Assembly (NCBI GenBank): GCA_022402535.1
Contig: JAKRSD010000012.1
Coordinates: 1-64,000, forward strand
Reading direction: 5' to 3'
Source: Flavobacteriales bacterium
GTDB taxonomy: Bacteria > Bacteroidota > Bacteroidia > CAIKAF01
DNA: 64,000 nucleotides
Positions 35,450-45,500 of the stretch are shown here, piece by piece. The position numbers and the translations under genes are program-made. The stretch's first letter is position 1. Each line of letters starts with the position of its first letter. Below the pieces are notes generated by a model, which did no database searches, had not been told where the DNA came from, and saw nothing but the letters and a program-made list of their open reading frames with translations.

Positions 35450-37078
35450 ATGAAATGGATTTTCGCCCTTTTATTAAACTTCTTGCTGATTTTTCATATC
35501 CACGCAGGAATCATTGAATGCAAGGATGTTTTCGACCGCCTTGTATTGGTTATGGGTCAGGGAAATATGCCCAAACCTCGCTTGGTGATTGAGAACAGTC
35601 CCAACTTGGTGGCCGTTACTTTTCCTACCGGCGAAATAAAAGTGGGAAATCGATTTATCGGTTTGTGTTCCCGTTTTCAAAAAGATTCAGTGAATGCACT
35701 GGCTCATGTATTATCGCATGAGCTGGTGCATTACTACAGGCGTCATGCATGGGCACACGGATTCGGAGCTGCCTATGCCGATACGGATTGGGGAAAAAAA
35801 ATAGCCAAAGAAGAATCGAACAAGGCGTTTATGGAACTATATGAGACCCAGGCCGATCAATTAGGCGTATTATATGCATTCAGTGCCGGTTACAACACAA
35901 TCCACGTAGCTCCATTTGTGTTGGATAGTATTTATACCTGGTTTCATGGCGGTAAAGATTCCATTCCGGGTTACCCGCCGCTTGCCCAGCGAAAACTAAC
36001 CGCAGAAAAATCGGCAAAACTCATTGCCAACTTAATTCCTGTGTTTGAAACGGGCAATCTACTCCAGTCGTTGTCTTATATTCATAAGGGCGAAACCCAA
36101 TCCTTTATGTTGGATTTCAGTGGATTCTGCTATGAACATATTCTGTCTTCCGATATTCATACACCCGAGATATTCAATAATTTAGCTGCGGTAAAAATTT
36201 TAAAATCAAATCTTTACAATACATCTATTACCGCTACACTTAAACTTCCGCTAATCCTGGATGGCAACTCATTGCTCTATGAAATTTCGGGTACGAGAGA
36301 CGGTAGCGATTATTCCGAAATGCTGAATATGTTATCCTCAGAAGCGTTTGAACATCTTGACCGCTGTCTGAAAATTGAACCGGCATATTGGCCGGCCCGC
36401 ATCAACAAATTGGTTCTGCTCTTAAAACTTGAAAAATTGGGAAGTTGCGAAGATGAAATCAGACAACCGATTAATCAGGAACTGATAAAAAGTCTGCCCC
36501 AGTTTAAAAATTACACCCGCGAAATTCAGGCTGTAATAGCATACCTGAAAAACGATAAAACGCTTGCCAAAAAACTATTTGCCGAAGTAGAAAAAAACGG
36601 GTCACTTACTGCTGCGGAAAACCTGCTGATGCTAGAGGGAAAATTTGATTTACGTAGTAAAAATCAAGAAGAGTGGGATGTAGATACTTCTGAAAAATGG
36701 ATGGGTAAATATGTCGGTTTTTCGCTTCGCGATTATGATGTGGACACGGAAAAAATGGCATTGCTCAATAACCAGAATGGGTATATTCTCTACAAAAATG
36801 AAGGTGATTACCTGATATACGAACTCAACCAAAAACTAGGCAGAGGACCTTTCCGAAAAGTCCGATTTGCCGTATCCCAAGAAGAATCATCTTACACTTC
36901 AAAAGGAATAAAACCCGGTTCCACTGCCAAATCCATCAAAACAGCCTATGGAGAACCGAAATGGGTTTCAGAAGGAACCCTACACTCCTATTGGTACTAT
37001 CCGGTTCATAAATTGGTGTTTATGTTAAACCAGCCTCAGAATAAAGTACATAGCTGGTACTATTATTCTGTTAAATAG
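35450..37078 (+). CDS. exported M48-like zinc metallopeptidase with BamE-like tail
   Basis: A 542-residue protein with a signal peptide (ending near IHAG, residue 20). The zinc-peptidase motif HELVH is at residues 90-94, and the third ligand is in ETQADQLG (Glu132), a gluzincin arrangement like M48. The middle of the protein is helical. The last 60 or so residues (GIKPGSTAKSIKTAYGEP, then WYYPVHKLVF) resemble the BamE/SmpA fold by pattern; this is an inference. There are no membrane helices apart from the signal, so it is periplasmic or exported. Third gene of the protease run. It may mature or degrade envelope proteins together with the two cysteine proteases. Confidence 0.8.
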   Translation: MKWIFALLLNFLLIFHIHAGIIECKDVFDRLVLVMGQGNMPKPRLVIENSPNLVAVTFPTGEIKVGNRFIGLCSRFQKDSVNALAHVLSHELVHYYRRHAWAHGFGAAYADTDWGKKIAKEESNKAFMELYETQADQLGVLYAFSAGYNTIHVAPFVLDSIYTWFHGGKDSIPGYPPLAQRKLTAEKSAKLIANLIPVFETGNLLQSLSYIHKGETQSFMLDFSGFCYEHILSSDIHTPEIFNNLAAVKILKSNLYNTSITATLKLPLILDGNSLLYEISGTRDGSDYSEMLNMLSSEAFEHLDRCLKIEPAYWPARINKLVLLLKLEKLGSCEDEIRQPINQELIKSLPQFKNYTREIQAVIAYLKNDKTLAKKLFAEVEKNGSLTAAENLLMLEGKFDLRSKNQEEWDVDTSEKWMGKYVGFSLRDYDVDTEKMALLNNQNGYILYKNEGDYLIYELNQKLGRGPFRKVRFAVSQEESSYTSKGIKPGSTAKSIKTAYGEPKWVSEGTLHSYWYYPVHKLVFMLNQPQNKVHSWYYYSVK

Positions 37079-37128
37079 CCGAAAAACATCAACCCTGTTC
37101 AGCTATTTACCATAACGGGGTAAATAGT

Positions 37129-37136
37129 TACTTTTG
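37129..37136 (+). promoter_or_regulatory. -7 promoter element for the lipid kinase gene
   Basis: TACTTTTG matches TAnnTTTG. It covers the first possible start codon (TTG at 37134) and ends 9 bases before the GTG at 37146, so it sets the translation start downstream. Confidence 0.6.
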
Positions 37137-37145
37137 CCCAAAATT

Positions 37146-38033
37146 GTGGAGTTGGAGAATAAGAAGATTGCATTTATCATCAATAAGGGTTCAGGAAATG
37201 TATTCAAGAAAGTACAAAAAATTCAACTGAAAGAGTACATTCTACAGCATACGGATTATCCTGTTTTTGAGCCGGAAAATGCTGAAGAGTCTGCCAGAAT
37301 TACCCGCGAACTTGTCGATCAAAATTATGAAGCTGTTTTTGCCTGTGGAGGCGATGGAACGCTCAATACGGTATCTTCTCAACTGGTAAATACAAACACG
37401 GCATTAGGAGTAATTCCCTTTGGAAGCGGAAATGGGTTTGCCCGGTATCACAAGATACCGCTCAGATGGCAGAAAGCCTTTAATGTGCATAAAAATCACA
37501 AAGAAATAATCTGCGATGCTTGCACCATAAACGGAAAACACTTTGTAAACGTGGCCGGTATCGGATATTCCGGAAATGTGGCCAAAGCCTTTAAACAGGA
37601 AAAGGGGCGCGGTTTCTGGGGTTATGTAAAAGTGATTCTGAAAAATCTGCATCGCGATAACCGAAATGTAAAAATCACATCAGATACCGGCGAAAGTTGG
37701 GAAGGCAGTTCATGGGACGTAGAGTTTGCAAATGGAACGCAATGGGGAGCAGATGTATATGTGGCTCCGGACAATAAAATGGATGACAATATAATTGAGG
37801 TGATCGCTTTCACAGAAATCAGCATTTGGGTTTTGCCCTTTTTAGCATTAAGAATGCTGCTGAATCTTTCAAAAGGCAGCCGATATATAGCAAGGGTTAA
37901 AGGTCAAAAAGTTACCGTAGAATATAATGATATTCTGCCCATTCAGATTGATGGAGATTTTGCAGGAAAAGCTAAAGAAAAAGTGGAAGTAGAATGCCTT
38001 CCCCGCTGCATTAAAGTATGGGTGCCAAACTAA
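37146..38033 (+). CDS. diacylglycerol kinase-family lipid kinase
   Basis: A 295-residue kinase of the DAGK catalytic/YegS family. N-terminal IINKGSG is the nucleotide-binding start, GGDGTLNTV (about residues 63-71 of this start) is the catalytic glycine-rich motif, and PFGSGNGFARY follows, with a beta-rich C-terminal domain. It phosphorylates a lipid such as diacylglycerol or a sphingoid base; Bacteroidota make sphingolipids, so the latter is possible. The GTG at 37146 is chosen because the upstream TTG lies in the -7 box; a TTG at 37152 is a further option. It follows the protease run after 67 bases but has its own promoter, so a functional link is uncertain. Confidence 0.87.
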   Translation: MELENKKIAFIINKGSGNVFKKVQKIQLKEYILQHTDYPVFEPENAEESARITRELVDQNYEAVFACGGDGTLNTVSSQLVNTNTALGVIPFGSGNGFARYHKIPLRWQKAFNVHKNHKEIICDACTINGKHFVNVAGIGYSGNVAKAFKQEKGRGFWGYVKVILKNLHRDNRNVKITSDTGESWEGSSWDVEFANGTQWGADVYVAPDNKMDDNIIEVIAFTEISIWVLPFLALRMLLNLSKGSRYIARVKGQKVTVEYNDILPIQIDGDFAGKAKEKVEVECLPRCIKVWVPN

Positions 38034-38078
38034 TCCTTATTTTCGTTCGTTAATTGATTTTGCTGATTTTCCTGAATT

Positions 38079-40343
38079 GTGAACCGAAAAAAAATAATCC
38101 GACGAATGAAAATAGCGCTTGCAGCGCTTTCGATCCTGTTCGGGTTTACATGGGCATTTTTGTTTTTTTTCGGAAATCAGATTTTAAAAAGTGTTTTAGT
38201 TACCACGTTTGAAAAATCTACCCAAGGACGTTATACATTTTCATTTGAAGAAATTGGAATAAACATTACGGCCAAAGGATTCACGATAAAAAACATTCAA
38301 ATTAAAGCCGACTCTTCCGCCTTTTTAAAATCCCCTAACGAAAATTGGATAACCCTAAACTCGCCATCAGTTAAGGTCAGCGGAATTTCATTTTTTGGAA
38401 TTTTGTTTGAAAACAAAACCGAAATAACGTCCATACACATTGATACGCCTACGTTATTCATTTCCAAAGGCATAGCCTCCCCGATTAAAAAAGACTCCCT
38501 AAAAACAAAAGAAGATATTCGTTTTACGGTACACAACCTTTCTGTTTCTGATGCCCGTTTTCTTATGAAAGAGAATGCTACCGGACAATTTATTTTTAAA
38601 GCTGATTCCTGCAATCTTCTGGCTGAAGATTTTTCAATTACCGGAGATTTTTCTCCCGTATACCGTTACTTTTCTTTTGATTCCCAAAATACGGCAGTAG
38701 CTGTTTTCGGAGGTAACGAACTAAAAATCGGCAGGCTTTATTTAACAGGTAGTCAAGCGTATACCGGATTGATTGCATCCGAATTAGATTTAACCGAAAT
38801 AGAAAAACCTTTACGCGAAAACCTGAAAATTCCCGATGAAATTGATTTCAGTTTTCAGGGTATAAGTATTCAAAGTGAATCATTAGCCGAATTGGCTGAG
38901 CAATTAAAATCAGAAAATTCGGGAAAGTTAAAAGTATCACGACTTCTTTTATTATCTCCTATATTTATTCTTTCTACCGATAGCGATGTCGAAGTATCGA
39001 CTGAGCCTGCATACAAAATTGAAAAAGTAGCCGAGAAAATCAATTTCCCGCAGATTGGTAAAATCGGACTGGTAAACGGAACATTGATTTGGAAAGAGAA
39101 ACACTTCAGAAAACCCGTTTTACGGGCATCGGGCATTACGGCTATGGCTAACGATATCTCCCCTCAGGCAAATCTGAATGTTCCTTTTTTATTCAGCTCG
39201 GCTGAAATGTTTGGTGACTCATTAGAATATACTCCTCCCGGGTCTGAATATTCTTTTGCTTTCAGCTCCTGGAAATACCGGTCGGCGACCGATTCTCTCA
39301 CCATCATGGGATTTAATGTTTATCCCCATAAAAGTCTCGAAGAATATTACATCGGAAAAAAATGGCGTGAAGACCGTCTGGAATTCACGTCGGAACGAAT
39401 TGATTTTGAAAATTTAAACTTATTAAACTACGTTATCCGTGGCAAGTTTTCACCCGATTTGGTCCTTTTTTCTAATCCTTCTATCACAGCGTATACCGAT
39501 AAACGGTTAAATCATGATCCCTCTGTCATTAAACCTTATCCACTTCAGAAAATCAGGGAAATAGACGGCAATTTTGACATAAATACAATACGCTTTGAAA
39601 ACGGAAAAATCACGTATTCCGAAAAAGTACCCAATAGTCCAGGAATCGGTACACTCAAAGTGAACAGCGTAAATTTGAGTATACACAATTTGAAGAGCCA
39701 TCCTGAATTGAATGATTCGCTGACTTTATTATTTGAAGGATCTTTTGGCGATTCCAGCGTTGCCAAGCTTAAAATGGATTTGCCGCTATATGGTGATGAT
39801 GAAATCCAGCATATACAGGGCTCTATTAAAAACCTGAATTTTAAACGCTTAAATTCCATTACCGAAAATACGGTATTGTTAGGATTTACCGGAGGAACTT
39901 TAGATTCCTGCCAATTTTCATTCTATGCCAACAACGGAGTATCGGTAGGTAGGTCTTATTTTTATTACCGAAACCTAAAAGTGAAAATTTATAAAGTAAT
40001 GGAAGTTCCGTCATACAATTCAACGGTATTGATGAACAAAACTTTTCTTTCCTTGGCGGCAAATTTTCTGATTAACAAAAGTAATCCTACCGAGGAAGGT
40101 TATTCTTATCCCGGACAAATTGCCTTTAAGAGAGATATGCTTAAAGGTCCCATTAATTTTTGGGTTAAATCTATTATGACAGGACTAATGAATACGGTAA
40201 TTGATGATATTTCCGAATTATCAGACCTTCAGGATGAAATCAAAGGGTTAAAAGCAGATTCTGAAAAAGGCATGTGGGGTAAATTAAAATCGGAAAATCA
40301 AAGAAAAAAAGAGGCGCGTAAAAAGCGTTTTCGTGAGAATTAA
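38079..40343 (+). CDS. large AsmA-like envelope protein with N-terminal membrane anchor
   Basis: A 754-residue protein. A basic N terminus (NRKKIIRRMK) and one membrane segment (about 11-33) are followed by a long beta-rich region without cysteine clusters. The start of that region (FEEIGINITAKGFTIKNIQI) resembles the beginning of AsmA/YhdP-type bridge-like proteins, which span the periplasm and affect lipid transport or outer-membrane assembly. The similarity is by pattern only. The C terminus is strongly charged (Lys/Arg/Glu). The start is GTG at 38079, with a one-mismatch -7 box (TGATTTTG, 38055-38062) upstream. It overlaps the convergent xerD stop by four bases (TTAA). Confidence 0.6.
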   Translation: MNRKKIIRRMKIALAALSILFGFTWAFLFFFGNQILKSVLVTTFEKSTQGRYTFSFEEIGINITAKGFTIKNIQIKADSSAFLKSPNENWITLNSPSVKVSGISFFGILFENKTEITSIHIDTPTLFISKGIASPIKKDSLKTKEDIRFTVHNLSVSDARFLMKENATGQFIFKADSCNLLAEDFSITGDFSPVYRYFSFDSQNTAVAVFGGNELKIGRLYLTGSQAYTGLIASELDLTEIEKPLRENLKIPDEIDFSFQGISIQSESLAELAEQLKSENSGKLKVSRLLLLSPIFILSTDSDVEVSTEPAYKIEKVAEKINFPQIGKIGLVNGTLIWKEKHFRKPVLRASGITAMANDISPQANLNVPFLFSSAEMFGDSLEYTPPGSEYSFAFSSWKYRSATDSLTIMGFNVYPHKSLEEYYIGKKWREDRLEFTSERIDFENLNLLNYVIRGKFSPDLVLFSNPSITAYTDKRLNHDPSVIKPYPLQKIREIDGNFDINTIRFENGKITYSEKVPNSPGIGTLKVNSVNLSIHNLKSHPELNDSLTLLFEGSFGDSSVAKLKMDLPLYGDDEIQHIQGSIKNLNFKRLNSITENTVLLGFTGGTLDSCQFSFYANNGVSVGRSYFYYRNLKVKIYKVMEVPSYNSTVLMNKTFLSLAANFLINKSNPTEEGYSYPGQIAFKRDMLKGPINFWVKSIMTGLMNTVIDDISELSDLQDEIKGLKADSEKGMWGKLKSENQRKKEARKKRFREN

Positions 40344-41239
40344 GACCGTGGGTGAAAAGATACCACGGTTTCTCGCAGGTATTCACGATTTAAATGCGTG
40401 TATATTTCGGTAGTGGTTATGCTGGCATGACCCAACATGTCCTGAACGGCACGTAAATCGGCACCTCCTTCTACCATGTGCGTGGCAAAAGAATGGCGAA
40501 GCGTGTGGGGCGAAATATTTTTGCGGATACCGGCAGCAGCAGCCAAATCCTTAATTACCATAAATACATATACCCTGGAAAAGGCCTTTCCCTGACGATT
40601 CAAAAAAATAAAATCTTCCTGTCCTTTTGCCGGTTGTATATGAACCCGGTCGTGTGATATAAATAAATCCAATTGCTTGAGTGCCTGCCCGCCTATGGGT
40701 ACGAATCGTTCTTTTCCGCCTTTACCGGTTACTTTCAAAAACCCCTCTTTTTTATAAAATCCGGAAAGCCGTAAGCCACACAACTCACTCACCCGTAGCC
40801 CGCAGCCATACAGAACCTCAATAGCCGCATGATTTCTGCGTCCTTCGGGTTTGCTCAGGTCAATACTTTCAATCAGTTTTTCCACTTCTTCAATGGAAAG
40901 TACTTCTGGCAATTTTCGTTTTTGTTTGGGCATATCCAGCAATTCGGCCGGATTTTCTTTAATGATTTCTTCTATTTTTAAATATTTAAAAAAAGCCCGT
41001 AAACCCGATAAAATGCGTGCCTGAGTGGGAGCCGAAAGCCCCAGATCATAAATAAACACCGTAAATCGGTTTAGGTCTTTCAGTCTTATGGATTCCAAAC
41101 GTATTGAGGTATTTTCACTTTCCAGAAATCTGAAAAATTTATATACATCATCAAGGTATGCCTGAATGGAATTATCCGAAAGCGACTTTTCGAGTTTTAA
41201 ATAGGTTCTGAAACCCTTTATATATTGTTCCGCTTTCAA
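40340..41239 (-). CDS. xerD: tyrosine recombinase XerC/XerD type
   Basis: A 299-residue tyrosine recombinase. The SAM-like N-terminal domain (about 1-90) is followed by the catalytic domain with Arg149 (CGLRVSE), Lys173 (GKGGKERF), His245 and Arg248 (PHTLRHS), His271 (LGHASI) and the nucleophile Tyr280 (EIYTH), so the active site is complete. The length and the absence of phage or integron context fit the housekeeping Xer recombinase that resolves chromosome dimers at dif. The start codon is TTG at 41239, supported by the conserved N terminus and a -7 box 15 bases upstream. No dif site is identified in the window. Confidence 0.92.
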   Translation of the reverse strand: MKAEQYIKGFRTYLKLEKSLSDNSIQAYLDDVYKFFRFLESENTSIRLESIRLKDLNRFTVFIYDLGLSAPTQARILSGLRAFFKYLKIEEIIKENPAELLDMPKQKRKLPEVLSIEEVEKLIESIDLSKPEGRRNHAAIEVLYGCGLRVSELCGLRLSGFYKKEGFLKVTGKGGKERFVPIGGQALKQLDLFISHDRVHIQPAKGQEDFIFLNRQGKAFSRVYVFMVIKDLAAAAGIRKNISPHTLRHSFATHMVEGGADLRAVQDMLGHASITTTEIYTHLNREYLRETVVSFHPRS

Positions 41240-41254
41240 ATGTGTAATTTAGCC

Positions 41255-41262
41255 CAAAAATA
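41255..41262 (-). promoter_or_regulatory. -7 promoter element for xerD
   Basis: On the reverse strand this reads TATTTTTG, a full match to TAnnTTTG, 15 bases before the TTG start at 41239. It supports the TTG as the true start. Confidence 0.55.
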
Positions 41263-41275
41263 GGATTATCCTTTC

Positions 41276-41692
41276 ATGAAAGTGATTATTATAAACGGTC
41301 CGAATCTGAATCTATTGGGTGTAAGACAACCCGAAATTTATGGACATGAAACATTTGATGGGTTTCTTGAAAGCTTACGAAAATCATATCCAGATATCCA
41401 ACTTGATTATTTTCAGTCCAATTCCGAAGGAGAATTGATTGACAAACTGCAAAGCGTAGGATTTTCTTATGAGGGAATTATTTTAAATCCGGCAGGCTAC
41501 TCCCACACTTCCGTGGCTTTGGCCGATTGTGTGGCTGCCATTTCTACTCCCGTAGTGGAGGTGCATATCAGTAATATTTATGCCCGCGAAGAATTTCGCA
41601 GACATTCGTATATTTCTCCGTATTGCAAAGCCGTAATTTCAGGTTTGGGACTTATGGGCTACGAATCGGCCCTCAGATTTCTGATCGGATGA
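41276..41692 (+). CDS. aroQ: type II 3-dehydroquinate dehydratase
   Basis: A 138-residue type II dehydroquinase, the third step of the shikimate pathway to aromatic amino acids. It has IINGPNLNLLG at the N terminus with the lid Tyr in RQPEIYG, FQSNSEGELID, the NPAGYSHTSVAL active-site segment and the EVHISNIYAREEFRRHSY segment with the catalytic His and Arg. Full length for the family. It is divergent from xerD. Its last codon and stop overlap the ctlX ATG (ATGA), so the two are translationally coupled although their pathways differ. Confidence 0.96.
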   Translation: MKVIIINGPNLNLLGVRQPEIYGHETFDGFLESLRKSYPDIQLDYFQSNSEGELIDKLQSVGFSYEGIILNPAGYSHTSVALADCVAAISTPVVEVHISNIYAREEFRRHSYISPYCKAVISGLGLMGYESALRFLIG

Positions 41693-42561
41693 ACATACAA
41701 TCTCTGCTCATGATCAGGCCGGCCCATTTTGGGTTTAATGAAGAAACGGCGGCATCCAATGTGTTTCAGCAGCGCATTGCAGAAGATGTGAAACTGGCAG
41801 CCCGCAAAGAATTTGATGAATTCGTAAATACGCTGCAAAGTCATAATATTCCGGTTACGGTTTTTGATGATGTTCCCGGAACGCTACTCCCCGACTCTGT
41901 TTTTCCTAATAATTGGTTCAGTACCCACCCCGATGGCTCCCTGTATCTATATCCCATGTTGACAGAATCTCGCAAAGCTGAAGTCAGAAAGGATGTTCCC
42001 GAATACTTAAAACAACATTTTAGATATACATCCGTATTGGATTTTCGAAATGAGCATGGAGTGTGCGAAGGAACCGGCAGTTTGGTTTTTGATCATGAAA
42101 ATAAATTGGCTTATGCGGTATTGTCAGAACGAACGGACAAAAAATTGAGTGAAAAAATCATACAATCACTAGGATATTCACCCGTTTTTCTGGAAGCATT
42201 CAGGCATGGAAAACCTATTTATCATACCAATGTTGTACTGTTCAATACACCCGAATTTCTTGGCTATTGCCCGGGAGTATTAACTGAAGAAAGCAGGAGG
42301 AAGATTTCATCATTGCTTCCCGAAGGAAAAGAAACCCTGGAAATAACCGAAGATCAGATGTATGCTTTTGCCGGAAACATGCTATCTGTGGATTGTGAAG
42401 CGGGTAGGTTTTTAATCATGTCCGAAACAGCAAAAAATGCACTTCAGATTTCACAATTAGAATACATTAAATCAAAAAGACAGCCTGTTGTAGTATCCAT
42501 TCCTACCACAGAAAAAGTCGGCGGAGGAAGTGCCCGCTGTATGATGGCCGAAGTTTATTGA
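41689..42561 (+). CDS. ctlX: citrulline utilization hydrolase CtlX / amidinotransferase-fold hydrolase
   Basis: A 290-residue enzyme of the pentein fold (arginine deiminase/amidinotransferase superfamily). It shows MIRPAHFGFN near the N terminus, DSVFPNNWF, EGTGSLVFDH with the catalytic His, and Cys284 in GGGSARCMMAE as the nucleophile. This matches the CtlX family, described as acting on citrulline. Related dimethylarginine hydrolases are alternatives. The frame is open to 41623, but that extension lies within aroQ; the ATG at 41689 forms a typical ATGA overlap. The stop overlaps the convergent surface-protein gene by 7 bases. Confidence 0.85.
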   Translation: MNIQSLLMIRPAHFGFNEETAASNVFQQRIAEDVKLAARKEFDEFVNTLQSHNIPVTVFDDVPGTLLPDSVFPNNWFSTHPDGSLYLYPMLTESRKAEVRKDVPEYLKQHFRYTSVLDFRNEHGVCEGTGSLVFDHENKLAYAVLSERTDKKLSEKIIQSLGYSPVFLEAFRHGKPIYHTNVVLFNTPEFLGYCPGVLTEESRRKISSLLPEGKETLEITEDQMYAFAGNMLSVDCEAGRFLIMSETAKNALQISQLEYIKSKRQPVVVSIPTTEKVGGGSARCMMAEVY

Positions 42562-45500
42562 TTCCCCCGTGTCAGGGTTACTGTTCCGTGATAGTCGTTG
42601 TGACCTATCTCCAATACCCAGAAATATACACCGTCCACGGCGTCATTGTCTGTTTTCATGTATTTCCCATTCCAACATGATTTTTCCAGTTTTACACTGT
42701 CAAACATGAGCACGCCCCATCGGTTATACACATATAATCTGTAACACCCTTCGGGTGCACCTTTGGGAGCAAAACAATCATTTACATTATCACCGTTTGG
42801 CGTAAAGATATTGGGTACATCCAACGAACCCCAGTATGCGTCAAATCCTTCAAAGGTTTTAGTTACCGAAACCGTATCCGTACAACCTTCTCCGGTAACC
42901 ACCATATTAAAGGTAACAGTGGTATCAAATGGAACCACGAATGAATAAGATGTTCCGTTGCCGGAAGGTCCGCCGCTAATAAACCAGTTGTATTGGTAAG
43001 CGGAATTACCATTTGCATTTAAAAATACCTCAGCTCCATAACATCCTATAAATTCACTGAAGGCAAAACCCGGCGCCCCGGGATCAGAAACCACAATAGT
43101 AACCGTATCAGAATCGGTACATTTATTCGGATTTCCCAATGCATGAGTATTCAGTATATAACTGGTTGAAAATGCAGGAGAAGCCGTAGGATTTGGAATA
43201 TTGGGATTATTCAATCCGGATGTCGGACTCCAATTATATGCGAGAAAATTACTGGGATTCGTTGGCCCAATAACCACACTTTGCCCCACACAAATCGTAT
43301 CACCTATCCCTGCATCCGCAGCATTTAAAAGAATTCCCACATTTTTTTGAACGGTATCAGCACACACACTATTTGAAATAATCAACGTGAATGTTTGACC
43401 TAGTGGAGGAAACAATAAAGGATTGTGAATATTAGGATTGCTGACCCAGTTAGCCGGTGACCAGGAATAACTTACCCCGGGAACCAAAGGAACATCATTT
43501 ACCTGAACCGTATCGCCCACACAAATAGCCGTGTCGGACGGATTAAAGAATCCTAGATTGAGGACATTAATGGTACGAGTCAAGGTGTCTGTACATCCCG
43601 GATAACCATACACCAGGCTGAATGTCTGAGTATTTTGCGGAACAAATGCCGGATTTGAAACGGTAGCACTGCTGAGCAGATTGGCAGGTGACCACGAAAA
43701 TGTCATCCCCTGAGGCGGATTGGGAAATCCAATAAAAACGATTTCTCCTGCACAAACCAAGGTGTCGTTTAAACTAAGCGGCGTTAAGGAAGAAACCGTA
43801 ACGGTTTGTGTCAGGGTATCGGTACAGACAGAATTTGAAACTATCAACTGATAATTCTGGCTTCCCGCTGAACCGCTGAAAATGGGATTGGGTGCCGTGG
43901 GATCGCTTAATCCGGTTGAAGGAATCCATAAATACGAAATACTCGGATCGGATGTGGGGGGAACTCCGATTTCCTGATTTTCCCCATTGCAAAGTTCCAC
44001 CGGCGGCAGTGCCTGCCCCGATAAGCCGAGCACGGTAATTTGTTTATAAATGGTATCTGTTACATTACAGGTAGTTCCTGTATTATTGTTGGCAACCAAC
44101 ATAATCGTGTACACACCGGGTTGCGAATAATTGGCTGTGGGGCTTGTTGATGTTGAAGTTTGCCCGTTTCCTAAATCCCAAAAATAATCCGTAGCTCCTG
44201 AGCTGTAATTAGGAAAAGTCATGGAAACAGGTGCACAAGCTGATGGGGGTACATCAAAATCAGCCAAAACATTGGGAAAATTAAAACTCATTTTGAATAC
44301 CCCATTATTGCAATTAAAGCTGTTGTTGGTAGGTGACCAGGCGTTCGACGGCCAAATCGGGAAATCATCGTTGCTGCCACAACCCGCACATACCGACTGA
44401 TATATTTCACCTCTTCGATTAAACCGGCTTGTGCCTCCATCCACGTGTTCGGGAGAAATCTGTCCGCCATAGTATGTGCCATACGTCAGTGAACTGGCAT
44501 CATCTTCCAATACCATAATGTAAAAATCACTCCCGTTAGTTGAAGACTGATAAGCATTTCCTGTGATAGGTAAACCGGATACCGTGCTGCCGGGTACATT
44601 ACTGGCATTCACCTGCCCTCCCCAGCCTGATAAATATATTTTTCGACAAACGTCCACCAGAAAAGCGGTAGGCGAAATATCCGGAAAACCGTTCTGATTT
44701 CCGAATGCAGTACTCCATAACCGGGTATCAAGTTCTTTATTGAATTTGGTGATGAACATATTGCCGTTTGCATTTCCAAATCCGGTTCCTGTATTAAAGT
44801 ATCCGTTTGTGGCATCACTTTGTCCTAAGATATATACATTTTGAGAGGCATCCAGCTCTACAAAATAAGCCTGATTATAAGTAGGTGTACCATATAAAAT
44901 GGAACTTACAATTTGAGTTCCGGCACTGTTAATTTTGGTGATGAATGCATCTACATTTCCATTTGGTGTATTGAATGTGGAACCCGTAACAGGAAAATCA
45001 GTAGAATTTGATCCCCCACAAACAATAATACTGTTCGCTTTATCGATGGCCAAAGAGTATACAGCATCGTTGTTGGTGCCTCCTAAAAATGTGGACCAAA
45101 TTAATGTGGTTAATGAATTATCCATTTTGAGTACCACCCCGTCAAAACCACCGCCTCCAAAATTTGGCTGTGGAGCTCCCGCAGTCGTAGGAAAATTGGA
45201 TGATGCCGTTGATGAGGCTAAATAAATGGCATTGGAATTATCTATATCAATTTCGCCTCTTGATAAGTCGGCATAGTTGTGATTAAGCACAGGACCCAGA
45301 TTCAACCCGTCATTACCTGAGCCCCCTAAATACGTAGAAGCCAGCAGCTGAGTACCATCAACCGAAAATTTAGAAATAAAAATATCTGAGCCGTTTGCAT
45401 CAGTGTAGCCTACCCCCGTTGAGGTAAGTGATGTTCCTCCATTATAGGATTGGTCATAAGCATTGGGCGTGGTTGGGAAATTAAGTGAGCCCGTAGTACC

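Noticed and set aside
40340-41239. xerD-type recombinase as part of a mobile element
   Set aside because: It is surrounded by housekeeping genes, has a full Xer active site, and no flanking repeats or cargo genes are seen.
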